A stretch of 64,000 nucleotides of DNA from Muscardinus avellanarius. Lineage: Eukaryota; Chordata; Mammalia; Rodentia; Gliridae. A program made the position numbers and the translations under genes. Below, one piece after another: positions 34,752-46,509 of the stretch. Position 1 is the stretch's first letter; each line of letters opens with the position of its first letter. The notes under the pieces are model-generated. The model had not been told where the DNA came from, ran no database searches, and was given only the letters and a program-made list of their open reading frames with translations. The stretch is taken from contig OY726561.1 in assembly GCA_963383645.1 (NCBI GenBank), forward strand, positions 31,848,826 to 31,912,825. Direction: 5' to 3'.

Positions 34752-36056
34752 TATACTTTCCTTATAAGTCCTTTCAAAAGTAAATTTTAATTTTATCACT
34801 GTAATATTCACAGTTATATAGAAATATTTCTGTGTACATCGTACTTTGTGATGAACTTTTCCATGATACATAATTTATAAAATAATTCTATATGTCAAAA
34901 TGGAATTTTACTATGCCATCGCTTACTGTCATGCTTCTCTTTAATTTTATTTTGCCAAGTATTCAACAAAAGTTACAGACTGTTGTCTCATTTTTTTCTT
35001 TGTATTTTCAATTAGTCATACAAAAAGGAGGTAAAAGAAGTTAAGGTGACGCTCTGACATTTATAAATACACATTTCTTTCCCCACATATGAACATCTCT
35101 ATAAGTTGTAAAAGATTTGTTGGATTTTGGGGTACCTTACAGGACTTGGAGCTGTCACTACTCCCCTACCCCATGCAGTCTGAGCAAATGAGTAGTGTTG
35201 AACTTTGCAAGCATAGTTTCAGGGCCTGGGCAGAAGGCAGTGCATCTGCAGGTCCTTGCATGACTAATTTCCTGTCAGCAAGTGATTTTATTATCATTTA
35301 AATAAGAATTTATAATAATAGCAGTAAACCTGCCAGATGGCTGAATTGGTAAATTTTAAGGATATAGCTTTAAAACACTTTTGTGTTTCTTTCTTTAATG
35401 CTTTGTTCTACTCCTTGCTCCTCTGCAACCATCTATTTGTTTCCACCTTTGATTTAACTACTTTCATCATTCCTGCTGAATGAAAGGATTTTTTAATAAC
35501 ACAACACTGCCTTTTCTGTTTTAGCCAGGGACACACTGTGTTTTGCAGTTCAGTGCTTGAAGTGGAGATGTGGGGAAACCCAATTATGAGTAGACATTAT
35601 ATCCACTCAACAACAGTTTAAGAAGAAAAAAGTAGTGATAAGAAAAAATCCACCTCAACATCTTAGTCCTTATTCCTCCTAAAGTTATAATAAGGAAGGT
35701 AATGGTCTGTATTCATTTCCCCATGTTCTCTTTCTTTAATCAACACAGCATTTTTAATAATAAATGAGAGCAATCTGAAGCCCAGAAAAGATCACTAATC
35801 TTAGAGCTTTCACAGTTTTTCCTAAAGAGTACAGGCACAAAGAGAATTCACATCAAATGACCTTTTGCAAATATTAAATACCATTATTTCAAACAAATGC
35901 CACTAGATATAAAACAAAATATTGACTCCATTTCAAAATATAATTATGATTAAAATAAATCCAATAGAGAATTCTAAACTGCCAATTTGACATAATTAAA
36001 ATGTCAAATTTCCTCAATCTTGATTTAAAAAAAAAAAACATAAGCATATACTGAAC
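34752..36056. other. Unique sequence
   Basis: I see no repeat, exon or RNA gene. The region 35380-35600 is slightly more complex than the rest. Confidence 0.45.
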
Positions 36057-36067
36057 ACTCTACCTAA

Positions 36068-36068
36068 C

Positions 36069-36111
<43 letters not shown>

Positions 36112-36309
36112 TACTGGGGGTAGAACCCAGGGACTTTTCTACCTCCGGGCTATACTCTCAGACCTATTTTATACTTTATTTGGAAACAGGGTCTCACTAA
36201 GTTGCTGAGAGCCTCACTAAGTAGCTGAGGCTGGCTTCAAACCCGTGTGATCCTCCTGTCTCAGTCTCCCAAATGCTGGGATTACAAGTGTGCGCCACCA
36301 TGCTTGGCT
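36068..36309 (-). mobile_element. Dimeric B1-ID SINE with (TG)20 tail, group 2
   Basis: The tail is a pure (TG)20 run at 36071-36110. The body has 'gtactgggggtagaacccagggac' and ends 'catgcttggct'. Target duplication ACTCTACCTAA / ACTCTGCCTAA at 36057-36067 and 36310-36320. Confidence 0.94.
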
Positions 36310-36657
36310 ACTCTGCCTAATATTTTTAACAGAATGTTTGAGAAGGTTTGGTGTTGAAGGTAGAATTACACAATAGTGATTATGCTGAATTCTTTTGACT
36401 TGAAATATCAAAATCAGTACTAAAGTTCATAATTGAAACCTTGGAGACAAAGTGTGTTTTAATGGAATCTTGCCAGCACCAGTATTCGACATGGCGACAT
36501 TGGTGTAGTGTCCATGTTTGTTCCTCCTAAGCATTCTTAGTAAGTATCTCCATGTTTAAAAACTGACCTCATAACCTATAAGACAACACATTTTCCACTA
36601 GCTTAGTGTTTGTCTAGGGGGTTTATTTCTGCAAGTGAGGGGTGGCTTATAGGAGGT

Positions 36658-36660
<3 letters not shown>

Positions 36661-36692
<32 letters not shown>

Positions 36693-36915
36693 TTTGTACT
36701 GGAGATGAAAACCAGGGGCTTTTGTACCTCCAGGCTACAGTCCCAGACCTATTTTATAATTTATTTGGAAATAAAATATATTTGATTTTATAACAGGTTC
36801 TCACTAAATTGCTGAGAGCCTCACTAAGTGGCTTAGGCTGGCTTCAAACCTGCACAATCCTCCTGTCTCAGCCTCTCAAGTGCTGAGATTACAATCACGC
36901 ACCACCATGCCTGGC
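36661..36915 (-). mobile_element. Dimeric B1-ID SINE with (TTTA)n tail, group 2
   Basis: The tail is (TTTA)n to about 36694. Inside the linker there is an extra AT-rich stretch ('aaataaaatatatttgattttataac'). The exact target duplication TATAGGAGGTT is at 36648-36658 and 36916-36926. Confidence 0.94.
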
Positions 36916-36926
36916 TATAGGAGGTT

Positions 36927-38020
36927 AAGATGCTCCAGTTGGCATGAGTCTCCTTCAAACCACCCTCACACCCAATGCACAACTTGAACTTCCTCACTTC
37001 CAGTCACTATGCTGCTTCCTAGAAAGCAAACTGTTGAACAACTGCTTTAAGAAGAATAGATTATTGATTTGGTCCTATTCAATCTTATCACAGATATGGC
37101 CTGTATTCAATATTTTGGTAATTAGGCCTTCTTCTATTATTTATTTATATATGTATGAATATATGTATATATGTCTGTATTTGCTTTTGTAATTCTACTG
37201 TCAATTAGTGCTGTGGTTCTCATTTGCTTTTCTTAAAATCTGCATATTTGCCTCTTAATCATATACAATTTAGAAGAGGCTACATGTCATTTGTGAGCTA
37301 AGAGGAAAACTGAAGAAAAAAGCAATGCAAAAGGAAAAAAATATTTCCTCACGAACATGGCACAATGAGGTAATTATTTTAGTTTTTCTTCATTTCCTTC
37401 CTTTTCCAGTGGATATATAATTCTATCATCATTTCTGTAATGCGAAACAAAAATTAAATGTAGATGGAAACTCTAACTACAGTGTTCTTTTTAAATGAAG
37501 AATTTAACTGAACCACTCAGATCTCCCCTGCTGGGCTCAGGCAAGCTGAAATTAATTCAAGACGGCAGATAAAATTTTTAACCAGCCCGGTGGAGATGAG
37601 GGATGTGACAGCTCTCAGTTAAAATGTCTTTTAGTGGCAAATGCATGCGTATTAGTCAAGAGATGTGACACAACTGTCCTGGATGAGGGAAAATGAACCA
37701 ATGACCATTTGCATTAAGAACAAAAGAAAAATTCTATATAGTAAAATATGAAGAAAAATGAGTAACTTGATGTTACACATTTATTCTTTCATTTTTGGAA
37801 ATATTTTCATAGTCTTATTACCTTTAAAAACTCCTCTGAAATTTAGAAGGAACATTTTATCTAATGCAGTGGTTCCTTTCTATCTTGTCTACATGGCAGA
37901 AAAGAAAAGGTTATTGAGTGAAATGTCTCTGCCCCAGAAAGCCAGGTAATCTTTTTTTTCCCTTCTGTCAAGAAAAACAGAAAATTGTCACAGAAATTCA
38001 TACTTCAAAATCTGGGCTAA

Positions 38021-38056
<36 letters not shown>

Positions 38057-39755
38057 AAACAACTTTACAAGTTGAAATCTCAAATTTGGTTGCATGAATG
38101 AAATGTTGAAATGAGAAGGGATTTTTATTTTCCACATAAGAAGACAATGGCTACCTATCCTTCCATTCTCCAGACAAACCAATTTGGATTTTATATGAAG
38201 CAATGTAAACTAAACAAAAGTGGATGTAATTCTATGGTAGAATCTTGTAGGGGAGGAAAATTGGTTGGAAAGTACATGTGGCAGGGTTAGACCCTGTGAA
38301 AGTCAAGTGTAATTAACTGTAGAAACAGATGCTTTCAAGACATGGTAGTTACCATTGAGAACAAAAAGTATAATTGAATTTTAGGAAATAAGGTTTATTT
38401 TTTCAGTTAAAATACAATTGCATTATCCTAATTTTGTTATTAGAAGAAGTGACACTCTGCTTTTAACGGGATACTCAAATATAAACCTAGAACTGTCCCT
38501 GTATTGAACAAAGGGAAATAATCAACAAAGAGGTATTTTAGTGTCAAGACTAAAATAAAATTTCTAGTTTAAAAATTAGTTGTCATTACCTTTAATAGTC
38601 TGATATTCTCAAGAGAATATATATGAAATAAATGATTATTATAAATATGACTTTATATACAAATAGTCAATAATGTTGAATAAACTTAGAAAATTCTATA
38701 GCAATGAAATGAAAATGTATCTGGGTATTCGAGTATAAACAGGTATTCCTTATGCAAGCAATAAGCTTTGTTTTTATTTGTTGGTTAGTTTTTATTTTTT
38801 ATTCTTGTGAGATGGCTAGAGAAATAAGATTTTATCTTGTATCTCTGGTTTTTCCTTGTCTCACTCCTTTCCAGAATATTAAGGTTTTATTCATTCCAAG
38901 TGTCAGGATGAACCTTTTGTGACTGATTCTTGTCATTCTCATTTCTAACATAAATTTTTTTGTGGACAAATATGTCAATATATACCAGTTTGACAGACTA
39001 AAAGTCTGGTTTTATGTTCCAGCTATCTTTGACTAAATTTGTGACAACACATAAGTATTTTTCTTTTTATATTCATTTAGTGAAAAAAATGGCCAATACT
39101 TCTTTAAATAAAAGAATAATATAAAAAACACCCCTCAGATTGCTTTCCTTGCCCAGGTCAGCACAAATAAATGGTATTATCTTCTATATTTAGCACTATT
39201 ATTTGTACTTGCAAATGCCATATTTAGATGAGGTTTAAGAAATTAAGCAATAGCAATTGTAATTTCCCTGGTGTTTATGTGTAAAGTTTATCTTTCAACA
39301 TGTATATATTCTTAAATTTCATGGTCTTTCTCATTTAAATTTATTTTTTTCAGTCTTGTCATTTTGTTCTTCCCTGCTATATACTTTCTGCTACTGTAAC
39401 TTTATCATAGGCCCCAGCTATTCTAAATTATCTGAAGATATGCATTTTAAACAATTTCCTTCTGCTCTTAAGATTTTCTTAATACCATTTTGAAAAACAT
39501 ATTTTGATCACATTCTTGTTGCTTATACATTATATTCATTCCACAGGGCACATTTATGCTACAAGATTTCATTGCCTGACCAAAACTGTAGAGTTCAAAC
39601 CTGCTTTATACTGACAGTGTCTTGTCATTTATAGCCACACAGTTTGCTGATACTTAGAAATTTCAAATTTTCTAGGATTCTTCTGAAAAAAATACAAGGG
39701 AATAAATAAAATTGATAAGTCAAATTTTTTCATATGTCTTTGAAATCTAGAGATG
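36927..39755. other. Long SINE-free unique stretch
   Basis: About 2.8 kb with no interspersed repeat I can name. 37480-37720 ('caagacggcagataaaat', 'cagcccggtggagatgaggg') is a candidate conserved noncoding block. An (AAC)n microsatellite is at 38022-38062. The remainder is AT-rich. Confidence 0.4.
38022..38062. repeat. (AAC)n microsatellite
   Basis: About twelve AAC units, ending aaaacaac. It is not attached to any recognisable SINE tail, unlike most other microsatellites here. Confidence 0.9.
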
Positions 39756-39756
39756 T

Positions 39757-39850
39757 AATGGTTTGGATTTGGAATGTTTCTTTAGCAGTCATGGACACAA
39801 TGTAACAGTACCGTGGGGTGTGGTTGCTGGAGGGGGATTCTGGCTTTAGG

Positions 39851-39900
<50 letters not shown>

Positions 39901-40255
39901 GTATTTAGGGATTATTATATAATATCTTTAGGGATTATAAATTATAATATATAACATATAATATATAAAATAGGAAAATATATAATATATATTATAATAT
40001 ATAAAATCCTCTTCCTCCTCCCTTTGCTGCCTCCCTCTTGCTTCTGGCCTCTATGATGTGAGAACCCTCTCGTTCTGTTCCTCTGTTCTCTTCCATCTCC
40101 CAGGTTCTGAGTTTAAGACCCTGGCCTTACATAGACTGAACCCCAAATCTCCAAAATACTGTGAACAAATAAATATTTCTTCTTCTAAGTTTTATGGTCA
40201 GTCTCTTAGAATTATATCAGTAATAATGTTGACTGAGGCAAGGGCATACTTGTAA
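39757..40255 (+). mobile_element. MaLR-like solo LTR with TA expansion
   Basis: Starts around 'tgtaatggtttggatttggaatg' and ends around 'gactgaggcaagggcatactt', the pattern of MaLR/ERVL LTRs. It contains 'tagactgaaccccaaatctcc' and an aataaa-type signal (aacaaataaatat). A (TA)n run at 39853-39897 and AT-rich derivatives to 40006 have expanded inside it. No internal retroviral genes are adjacent. Confidence 0.6.
39853..40006. repeat. (TA)n and AT-rich tract
   Basis: About 22 TA units followed by variants (ataatatataac, aatatatattataata) and reduplicated 'tttagggatta'. Likely to extrude a cruciform or melt easily. Confidence 0.9.
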
Positions 40256-40318
40256 TACATATTAATTTGAACAGACTGCATTCCAATAGCCACCATATCA
40301 CAGAGCACCATCTAGGGC

Positions 40319-40482
40319 CTTGCTTCTCAGAGTGTGCGTCATGACCATGTGGCATTCACATCACCTGTAGGCATGTTAGAAGTGCAGAATTTCAGATCTA
40401 CTCTAGAACTAGTATATTTCAATCTTCCCTTTAACTAGATCCCTAGGTTATTGTATGCATACCAAAGATTGAAAAGCACTGC
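40319..40482 (+). mobile_element. MER5A-like hAT MITE
   Basis: Both ends are visible: 'cttgcttctcagagtgtgcgtc' at the left and 'agattgaaaagcactgc' at the right, which form the inverted termini. Between them is 'cacatcacctgtaggcatgttagaagtgcag', close to the MER5A middle. A nonautonomous hAT-Charlie relict. Confidence 0.75.
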
Positions 40483-40564
40483 TTTGGAACTATAATATGA
40501 CATTTCTCCTTTTTGCAGTATGTAGCGTGTTGGTATTCACATTATTCCCAATGCTATTATTTTT

Positions 40565-41480
40565 TTCATAATAACATTATCAAGATGATGTCCATATACC
40601 TTAAAGTCCACTCCCTTAAGATGTATAATTCAGTGCTTGTTGTGTGTGTGTGTGTGTGTGTGTGTACATTCACAGTTGATAACCATTAATATTATCTAGT
40701 TTTAAAATATTTCTTTGTAGAAAGCAAACCTCACCATTCCTTCTGTCCCTAGCTTCTGAAAAACTGCTATTCTATATTCCCTAAGTTTCAATTTGTCTAT
40801 TCTGGACATTCTATATGATCAGAGTTGTTGGATAGGTGACTTTGTTCATCTGACTTCTTTCATTTAGCATGTTTTAAAGTGTTACACATGTTATACAGCA
40901 TGGGTCAGTATTTTGTTCTGTTTCATGATCAAAACCATGCATTTCATGCATCCATTGCATTGTGTTTATTCATTTATCAGTTGATGGACATTTGAGATGT
41001 TTTTAACTTTTTGGCTATTTTAAATGCTTCTATGAATATTCATTTGCAGGCTTTTGTTTTGCCATGTTTTTCATTTCTCTTAAGGATACTTGCATTTCAA
41101 TTCACAAATAATACTTACCTATAGTAAACATACTTTTGATATCTGTACCTTGTTTGAATATCAGAGTAATAATGGCCTGTTAAATAAATTGGGAATGATC
41201 ACTCACATTTTAATTTTTGGAAAAGTTATTGAATGACTGATGTGAATATTTACTGAAATTCTACACGATATTTTCCCAGATTAGAATTTTCTTTGTGGGA
41301 AGACTTTTCATTCTTAGAGTTGTTGTTATTGTTTTTGTTAATCTCTTTACCTGTTATATTTATTCAGATTTTTATTATTTTTCTTGAGTCATTTTCAGTG
41401 GATTGCATCTTTTTGTAGATAATTTTTTGAGTGGAACATATTTCTACCCATGACCTTAGGTCATTAAATGCTTCCTAGTG
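40565..41480 (-). mobile_element. Old L1M remnant
   Basis: 40565-41095 follows the reversed L1M 3' region ('tgtataattcagtgcttg', 'tgtctattctggacattctatatgatcag', 'atcagttgatggacatttgagatg'). 41200-41480 looks like a reversed ORF2 piece ('gttaatctctttacctgttatatttattcagat', 'cttgagtcattttcagtgg'). A (GT)n run at 40639-40665 sits within it. Non-coding relict. Confidence 0.7.
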
Positions 41481-42178
41481 TTTTGCAGTAGAGCTCATTC
41501 CCTATGGCTACCATTGTGACAATACAAACAAGATGATCCTTCGGCAGTGTATACTTTATGACATTTAACTCATCTTGATGAATTTTCAAGGGATGGAGTT
41601 TAGAACAATGCCTTTTCTTTGTTCATAGTTGACTTCTTAGTCCCAGGAACATGACTAGTATATCTAAATGATAAGAGAACCAAACTGAAAATAAACATCT
41701 TTAGTAGCAGAACGATGAATGTAAGTAACCCTTCACTTCCTCCTTCAAAGTAATGACTAAAGGTCAGGTCTATGTTACAGATCACATCTAGGTTAGACCC
41801 ATGTACTGTGTATTAGAAAAAACTTGATGTGATTCAATACAATCTTCCATTCAATATTTTTTTTAAATTATGCACATTCCTGTCTTATGTTGGGATGACA
41901 TCTCTTCTTGTCTTTCTTGAATATAGACTGTAACAAGATAAACATCTTTTACATAGTAATACATTCTATTATTAGGCAGTTCTAATACTTGGGAGAACTT
42001 TTTTTATTTTAAGCAGAAAACTTCCTCCTAATCTATATGTATTTGGTTCTTATTCTGTCAACAAAGGCGACATGGAACAAGTTTACTTCACCTTCTCTTT
42101 GGTAGCCCTCAGATATCAGAAATCAGCAGGTAACTCTTAAGTGAAATGGTAACAGAAATAAAATGGAATTAAACAAAT
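41481..42178. other. Unique sequence
   Basis: No repeat or exon recognised in this AT-rich stretch. Confidence 0.45.
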
Positions 42179-42179
42179 A

Positions 42180-42375
42180 AGCCAGATGTGGTGGCACATG
42201 CCTATAATCCCAGTATTATAGTGGTATTGCAGGTTTGTGGCTAGGCTCAAACACTTATAACAAGGTCTTCTGCAACTTAGTGAAAGTCTAGTTCAAACTA
42301 AAAATATTTTTTGTTTTGTGTAGTTTTGAGTTAGCATGACCCTGAATTCAATTTCTAGTTCCATGAAAAACTATC
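42180..42375 (+). mobile_element. Dimeric B1-ID SINE, degraded
   Basis: 'gccagatgtggtggcacatgcctataatcccagtatt' is a clear B1 start. The ID half is much altered ('gtgtagttttgagttagcatgaccctgaattcaatttc'). Confidence 0.85.
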
Positions 42376-42499
42376 CAAAAAAACCTAAAAAAAAAACAAA
42401 AAATATGAGTCCATACTATAATAATCTCTTAGTTTTCAATTGAAATAATTATAATAAACTTATATTATAAGTATATTATATAATTATATTATAAGTAGC

Positions 42500-42768
42500 A
42501 TTTGGCTAGAAAATCCGGGTCACTGGCAGTGCTGTCATTTGGATTATATATGGTTCCTTCTCCCCCTTGCTTTCAGCCTTTATTATGTGAGAGAAAAGGC
42601 TTTCTCTCTCTCTCCTTTACTTCCCACTCCCAGGCCTTGACATCTCTGATCACCAGACTCACATGGACTGAACCCCAATTCCCCAAGAAAACCATGAGCA
42701 AATAATCTTCCTTCCTATTATTTGTGAGGTCAGATTTTCTGGGATAGGGCAGTTAGAATGCTAAGACA
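42500..42768 (+). mobile_element. MaLR-like LTR fragment
   Basis: Shares with the LTR at 39757-40255 the order 'ccttgct..gcct', 'ctatgtgag'-like, 'ccca/gactgaaccccaattccc', 'atgagcaaataatcttcctt' and 'ggcagttagaatgctaagac'. Same orientation, but independent older flanks, so two separate insertions. Confidence 0.55.
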
Positions 42769-42794
42769 TGGTCAGTAATCAGAAATTTTGAGAT

Positions 42795-43110
42795 ACTATG
42801 TGAGAAGCAGAATTATGGCCCTCAAAGATGTCATATCCTAGTCCTCCAGACCTATGAATATGTTAGGTATGACAATGGAAATTAATTTTGCAGATAGATA
42901 TAAATTTGCTAATCAGCTGACTTTGAGATAAGAAGATGATCTTAACTTATTCAAGAAGACTTGGTGTAATCACAGGAGCTTTGAAATTGGAACAGGGAAA
43001 CAATAAGAAGTCAGTGTTATCTGACGAAAAAAATAAAAAAAGAACCTGATTCTTTGTTACTAGTTCTGAGAATGGAGAAGTAGAACCCACTTATTCTTTA
43101 GATTTAGCAT
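42795..43110 (+). repeat. Possible ancient LTR-type repeat
   Basis: 'gaattatggccctcaaagatgtcatatcctagtcc' then 'gaatatgttaggtatg' and 'ttgcagat' recall an old interspersed repeat common in mammalian genomes. I cannot name the family with confidence. Confidence 0.35.
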
Positions 43111-43381
43111 AGATTCCTAAACTGGGTGATACTGCTTCCTTGAAGATGCTGGAACAAGATATAGATACATAAAAGAATGCAATTTGTCACAGCATCTTTA
43201 TGTTAATTCACTTTAAAGAAAATAGAGTTTCAATTTTCTTTTCTGAATAGAGACTGGTAGGACAAATAAATTTGTCGACCTCTGACCAGACAAAGCCACA
43301 GAACAGTTTCTCCAATGGAGCCTATATACACTTGCCAAAACCTTTGTTTTATCCTCATGTGACTATGCAGCTTCTTTTATT

Positions 43382-43576
43382 CTTTTTTTTTTCTTTTTGG
43401 TACTGTGTCTGGAAACCAGGGACATTTTGCCTCTCAGCTACATCACTGCCTTATTTTATTTTTTTAAATTTTGAAATGGGGTCTTAAAAAATTGCTGAGG
43501 CAGACCTTGAACCTGTGATCCTCCTCTTTCAGTTTCCCAATGACTGGTATTACAGGCCTGTGCCACCATACCAGGA
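43382..43576 (-). mobile_element. Dimeric B1-ID SINE, diverged
   Basis: A reverse copy with a T-rich left end, 'ggtactgtgtctggaaaccagggacattttgcctctcagctacatc', a shortened B1 half, and the end 'gccaccataccagg'. Confidence 0.9.
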
Positions 43577-43899
43577 CAATGGTGTATAACTTCTGTAGAG
43601 CTCTATGAGGGTAATCTTGTGTTATTTAAACTGGTAAATTGTGACAATTTGCTAACAATAGCAATAAAAACTAATATAGCTATAAATAGTTCAATAAACT
43701 AACATACCTCTTCTAATCTGCATCCAGGTCTGAAAATCCATTAACTCATATCTTGTGAAAATCACTGGTTACCTCTCTGTTATTAAATGCATTGCATATT
43801 TTTTAAGCCTTCAGTTTGACATCTCAGAATCACATGAGGTTTATAACTGTTCCCCATTTCTTTCTGTGAAACATTTGCTTTCTTTGCTTTCTCTGACAT

Positions 43900-44440
43900 T
43901 GCACTTCATTGCTTTTTTTTCTTTTAACCTCCCTAACCTCTCTTTCTTGTTCTCATTGGAATCTGCCTCAATTAAACAGAGCGTCTCTTCCTCTCGCCTC
44001 AGGAGTTCTTGTTCATATTCACAGCACTCTTTCTAGAGAGCATAGAAATTTCTATCTCTAGTCCAGACTTCCTTCATGAGCTCCACCCATTGTCTCCTCC
44101 TCGAGTCTCCTTTTTAATTGCCAAAGTTCTTCACCTCTGTATCTCTCAAATTGAACTCATAATTATCTGTCCACCTGGCCCTGTTCTTCTCCTCCTTTCA
44201 TATACAAGGCATTACTCTGACTTACCAGAGTTTCATTTTTAGCTACTTTGCCAGTTGATCCTCTTTATTCTCACTCTACCTTTATCACCCAGTTATAGCT
44301 GCCATCCCCTGGAATACTAAAGGGCTCACCCACACCCACGTGGAATTATTGTACATTCTATTTTCCACATTTCAGCCAGAGTCATTTAAAAGTGACAACA
44401 CGTTTTGCCTGGATCTGCCTGCATTTTTGCATGGTTTACG
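43900..44440 (+). repeat. L2-like stretch
   Basis: A pyrimidine-rich series ('ctctagtccagacttccttcatgagctccac', 'ctcaaattgaactcataattatctgtccacc', 'cacatttcagccagagtcatttaaaagtgac') follows the order of the L2 ORF2 end. The small frames here are remnants or chance. Confidence 0.5.
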
Positions 44441-44748
44441 TTTTCCTATTGGTTGCAAGTTGCTGTGTGGATTATAACAATGTTTTTTTTCAAATATTTC
44501 AGGACACAGTATGCAATAAATTATTAACACACTTAAAATTATCTAATATTGCAGGAATTTTGCCTTTGTAAAGTAATAAATAAATTGGTACATCACTTAA
44601 TCGTCACAAATTTGTGTCAGTGTTTACTATTCCTCCATTTCTTTTTATATAATCATTAGAAACCAGTTCTAAGCTAATTATTGAGTAAAGAAAAATCATT
44701 GTAATTTGATATCTTTGGTATCTAATGTTTATATTTTTTCTTCTATAT

Positions 44749-44826
44749 CAGTGATTTCTAGAGTATTATTCCTACGCCAGTAGTATACCACTATCACTTG
44801 GGACCTTGTTAGAAATACAAACTCTT
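44749..44826 (+). mobile_element. MER5A-like hAT fragment, right side lost
   Basis: 'cagtgatttctagagtattattcc' and 'ccactatcacttgggaccttgttagaaatacaaactct' match the left half of MER5A. A SINE starts two bases later, and the right half does not resume after it. Confidence 0.7.
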
Positions 44827-44828
44827 AA

Positions 44829-45062
44829 GCCCGTTTTGGTGGCCTACTTTGTAATCCCAGAACTTGGGAGGTTGAGATAGGAGCATCACAGGTTCAAAGC
44901 CAGCCTCAACAACTTAGCAAGGCCTTGTTTTCAAATAAAATATAAAATAGGTCTGAGGGCATAACTCAGATGTAGAAGACCCTGGGTCCATCCCTAGTAC
45001 CACACATACACACAAACATACACACACAAAAAAAAAAGAAAAGAAAAGAAAAGGAAAAGAAA
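44829..45062 (+). mobile_element. Dimeric B1-ID SINE, group 2, purine-rich tail
   Basis: Starts 'gcccgttttggtggcctac' and has 'ggtctgagggcataactcagatgtagaag'. The tail is (CACA)n, then a pure purine (AAAAG)n run to 45062. It interrupts or truncates the MER5A-like element. Confidence 0.92.
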
Positions 45063-45149
45063 TAACTCCAATGCATACTAAATATTCAAAGCTATATTAT
45101 GATACCACAAATAATCTGTGGAAATGCCAGGTACTAACATCTTTTTTTT

Positions 45150-45342
45150 TTTTTTTTTTTTGGTGGTACTGGGGTTCCTGGAAGCCCTTCTATTTCCAGG
45201 CTACACTCCCAGACTTATTTTATATTTTTAAATTTGGAAACAGGGTCTCTTAAGCCAGCGAGGCTGGCTCTGAACCAGCGTGATCCTCCTGTCTCCCCGA
45301 CTCCCAAGTGCGGGGATTACAAGCGTGCACCACCATGCCCGG
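45150..45342 (-). mobile_element. Dimeric B1-ID SINE, group 3
   Basis: A well-preserved group 3 copy with a long T tail, 'ggttcctggaagcccttctat' and 'taagccagcgaggctggc', ending 'caccatgcccgg'. Target duplication CTAACATC plus T run at 45134-45141 and 45343-45350. Confidence 0.95.
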
Positions 45343-45359
45343 CTAACATCTTTTTTTTT

Positions 45360-46186
45360 TTTTGACTTATTAATTTGTAACCACTAAAATGGAATGAGCA
45401 AATAAGTCAATGTTTTCTTTCAACTTACTAACCAAGAGATTACATACTTAATAATTATCATTACCAAATATATCTAGGCTAGCATATAATTAAAAAGTTT
45501 TAAAATTAATTGAGCATGTTCTCAGTATAAACTATATTTAACTTCAATGTCCTGAGCCAAAAACTTCATTTTATTTCATATGACAGCTTAATTATTTTCC
45601 AGTCCCCAAGTTAAATTTTCCAATGAAAGAAACTTATAATGAGTTTATGGTTGGAAATTTCTTTCTGTTTTCTGTGTAAGAGAGGAGCAGTTCTTTATAA
45701 ATCTGCTCTACTGTTATTGAACAGTATAAGGTAGTTGGAAAGCTGTTGGAGACCATGGAGTGAGAACTTGTCAGTAATTATTAATTCATGAATAACCTGT
45801 GTATTCCCTATTTTTTGGCATGTTAATGGTGAATTGATTGGAACATCCTTGCTTCATTACATTGTAGGCTCGGGGGAGCTATTGTTTATATGGAAATTCA
45901 TTGCCTCCTAAAACATATAAAAATTTAGCTTTCTTTCAGAATGCTGCTTGTATGATAGAGATTATCTGTATTTAATTTGGGGAAGGCAAATATTGCTACT
46001 TAGATATTAAGTTTTAGTCCATACATATTTATTAAAATTCTCGTGGGTGTTAAGGAAACTAGAAAATAACAATATTTATAGTAGAAGTGTTGACGTATAT
46101 ACCTGATTGCTCTGGCTTTTAGCCTAGAGCTTTATAATTCAGTTTGATTTTTTTCAAAAAATTAATTTTTCTCTTCCCCTTCCCAT
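45360..46186. other. Unique sequence, partly high complexity
   Basis: 45690-45920 ('ggagaccatggagtgagaac', 'ttgtaggctcgggggagc') looks like a candidate conserved noncoding block. The rest is AT-rich. No exon. Confidence 0.35.
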
Positions 46187-46440
46187 CAGCCTCAGTTGAA
46201 GAGGGGAGGGAAATTTCCTAATGTACATGATTTACATTCTCAAACATATCCATCACTAAGCCAAACATGAGAAGGAGGGAGGAGGAGGGAATAGGTGGGA
46301 ATTGGCGAAGGGCTAAATGAGTGATGTGTGCATGTATGCCTCTACTGTCCTGTGGTCCTGTACTCCATTAAGAAGTATGACTACAATTCTCCAAAGAAAA
46401 AAAAGAAAATTTTACATAAAAAAGAAAGAAAATAAATGTA
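46187..46440 (+). mobile_element. L1 3' UTR end, strongly 5'-truncated
   Basis: 'cactaagccaaacatgagaaggaggga' and 'gtactccattaagaagtatgactac' are the plus-strand equivalents of the L1 3' UTR seen reversed at 18785-19000. It ends in an A-rich tail. The G-rich 3' UTR tract (gggaggaggagggaa) is present. Confidence 0.85.
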
Positions 46441-46509
46441 AAAAATATCACTCAAAATGCTAATTATAAAATTAACTTAATTGAAGTTACCTATTCCATA
46501 AATACAGTC

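Noticed and set aside
41450..41464. TGACCT-t-AGGTCA everted nuclear-receptor half-sites
   Set aside because: It lies in an old L1 remnant, and a single 15-bp match is expected by chance in a window of this size.
39757..42768. Two same-strand LTRs as a provirus
   Set aside because: The sequence between them holds an old L1M, a MER5A and a SINE, and no gag/pol-like sequence. The LTRs differ a lot. Two solo LTRs fit better.
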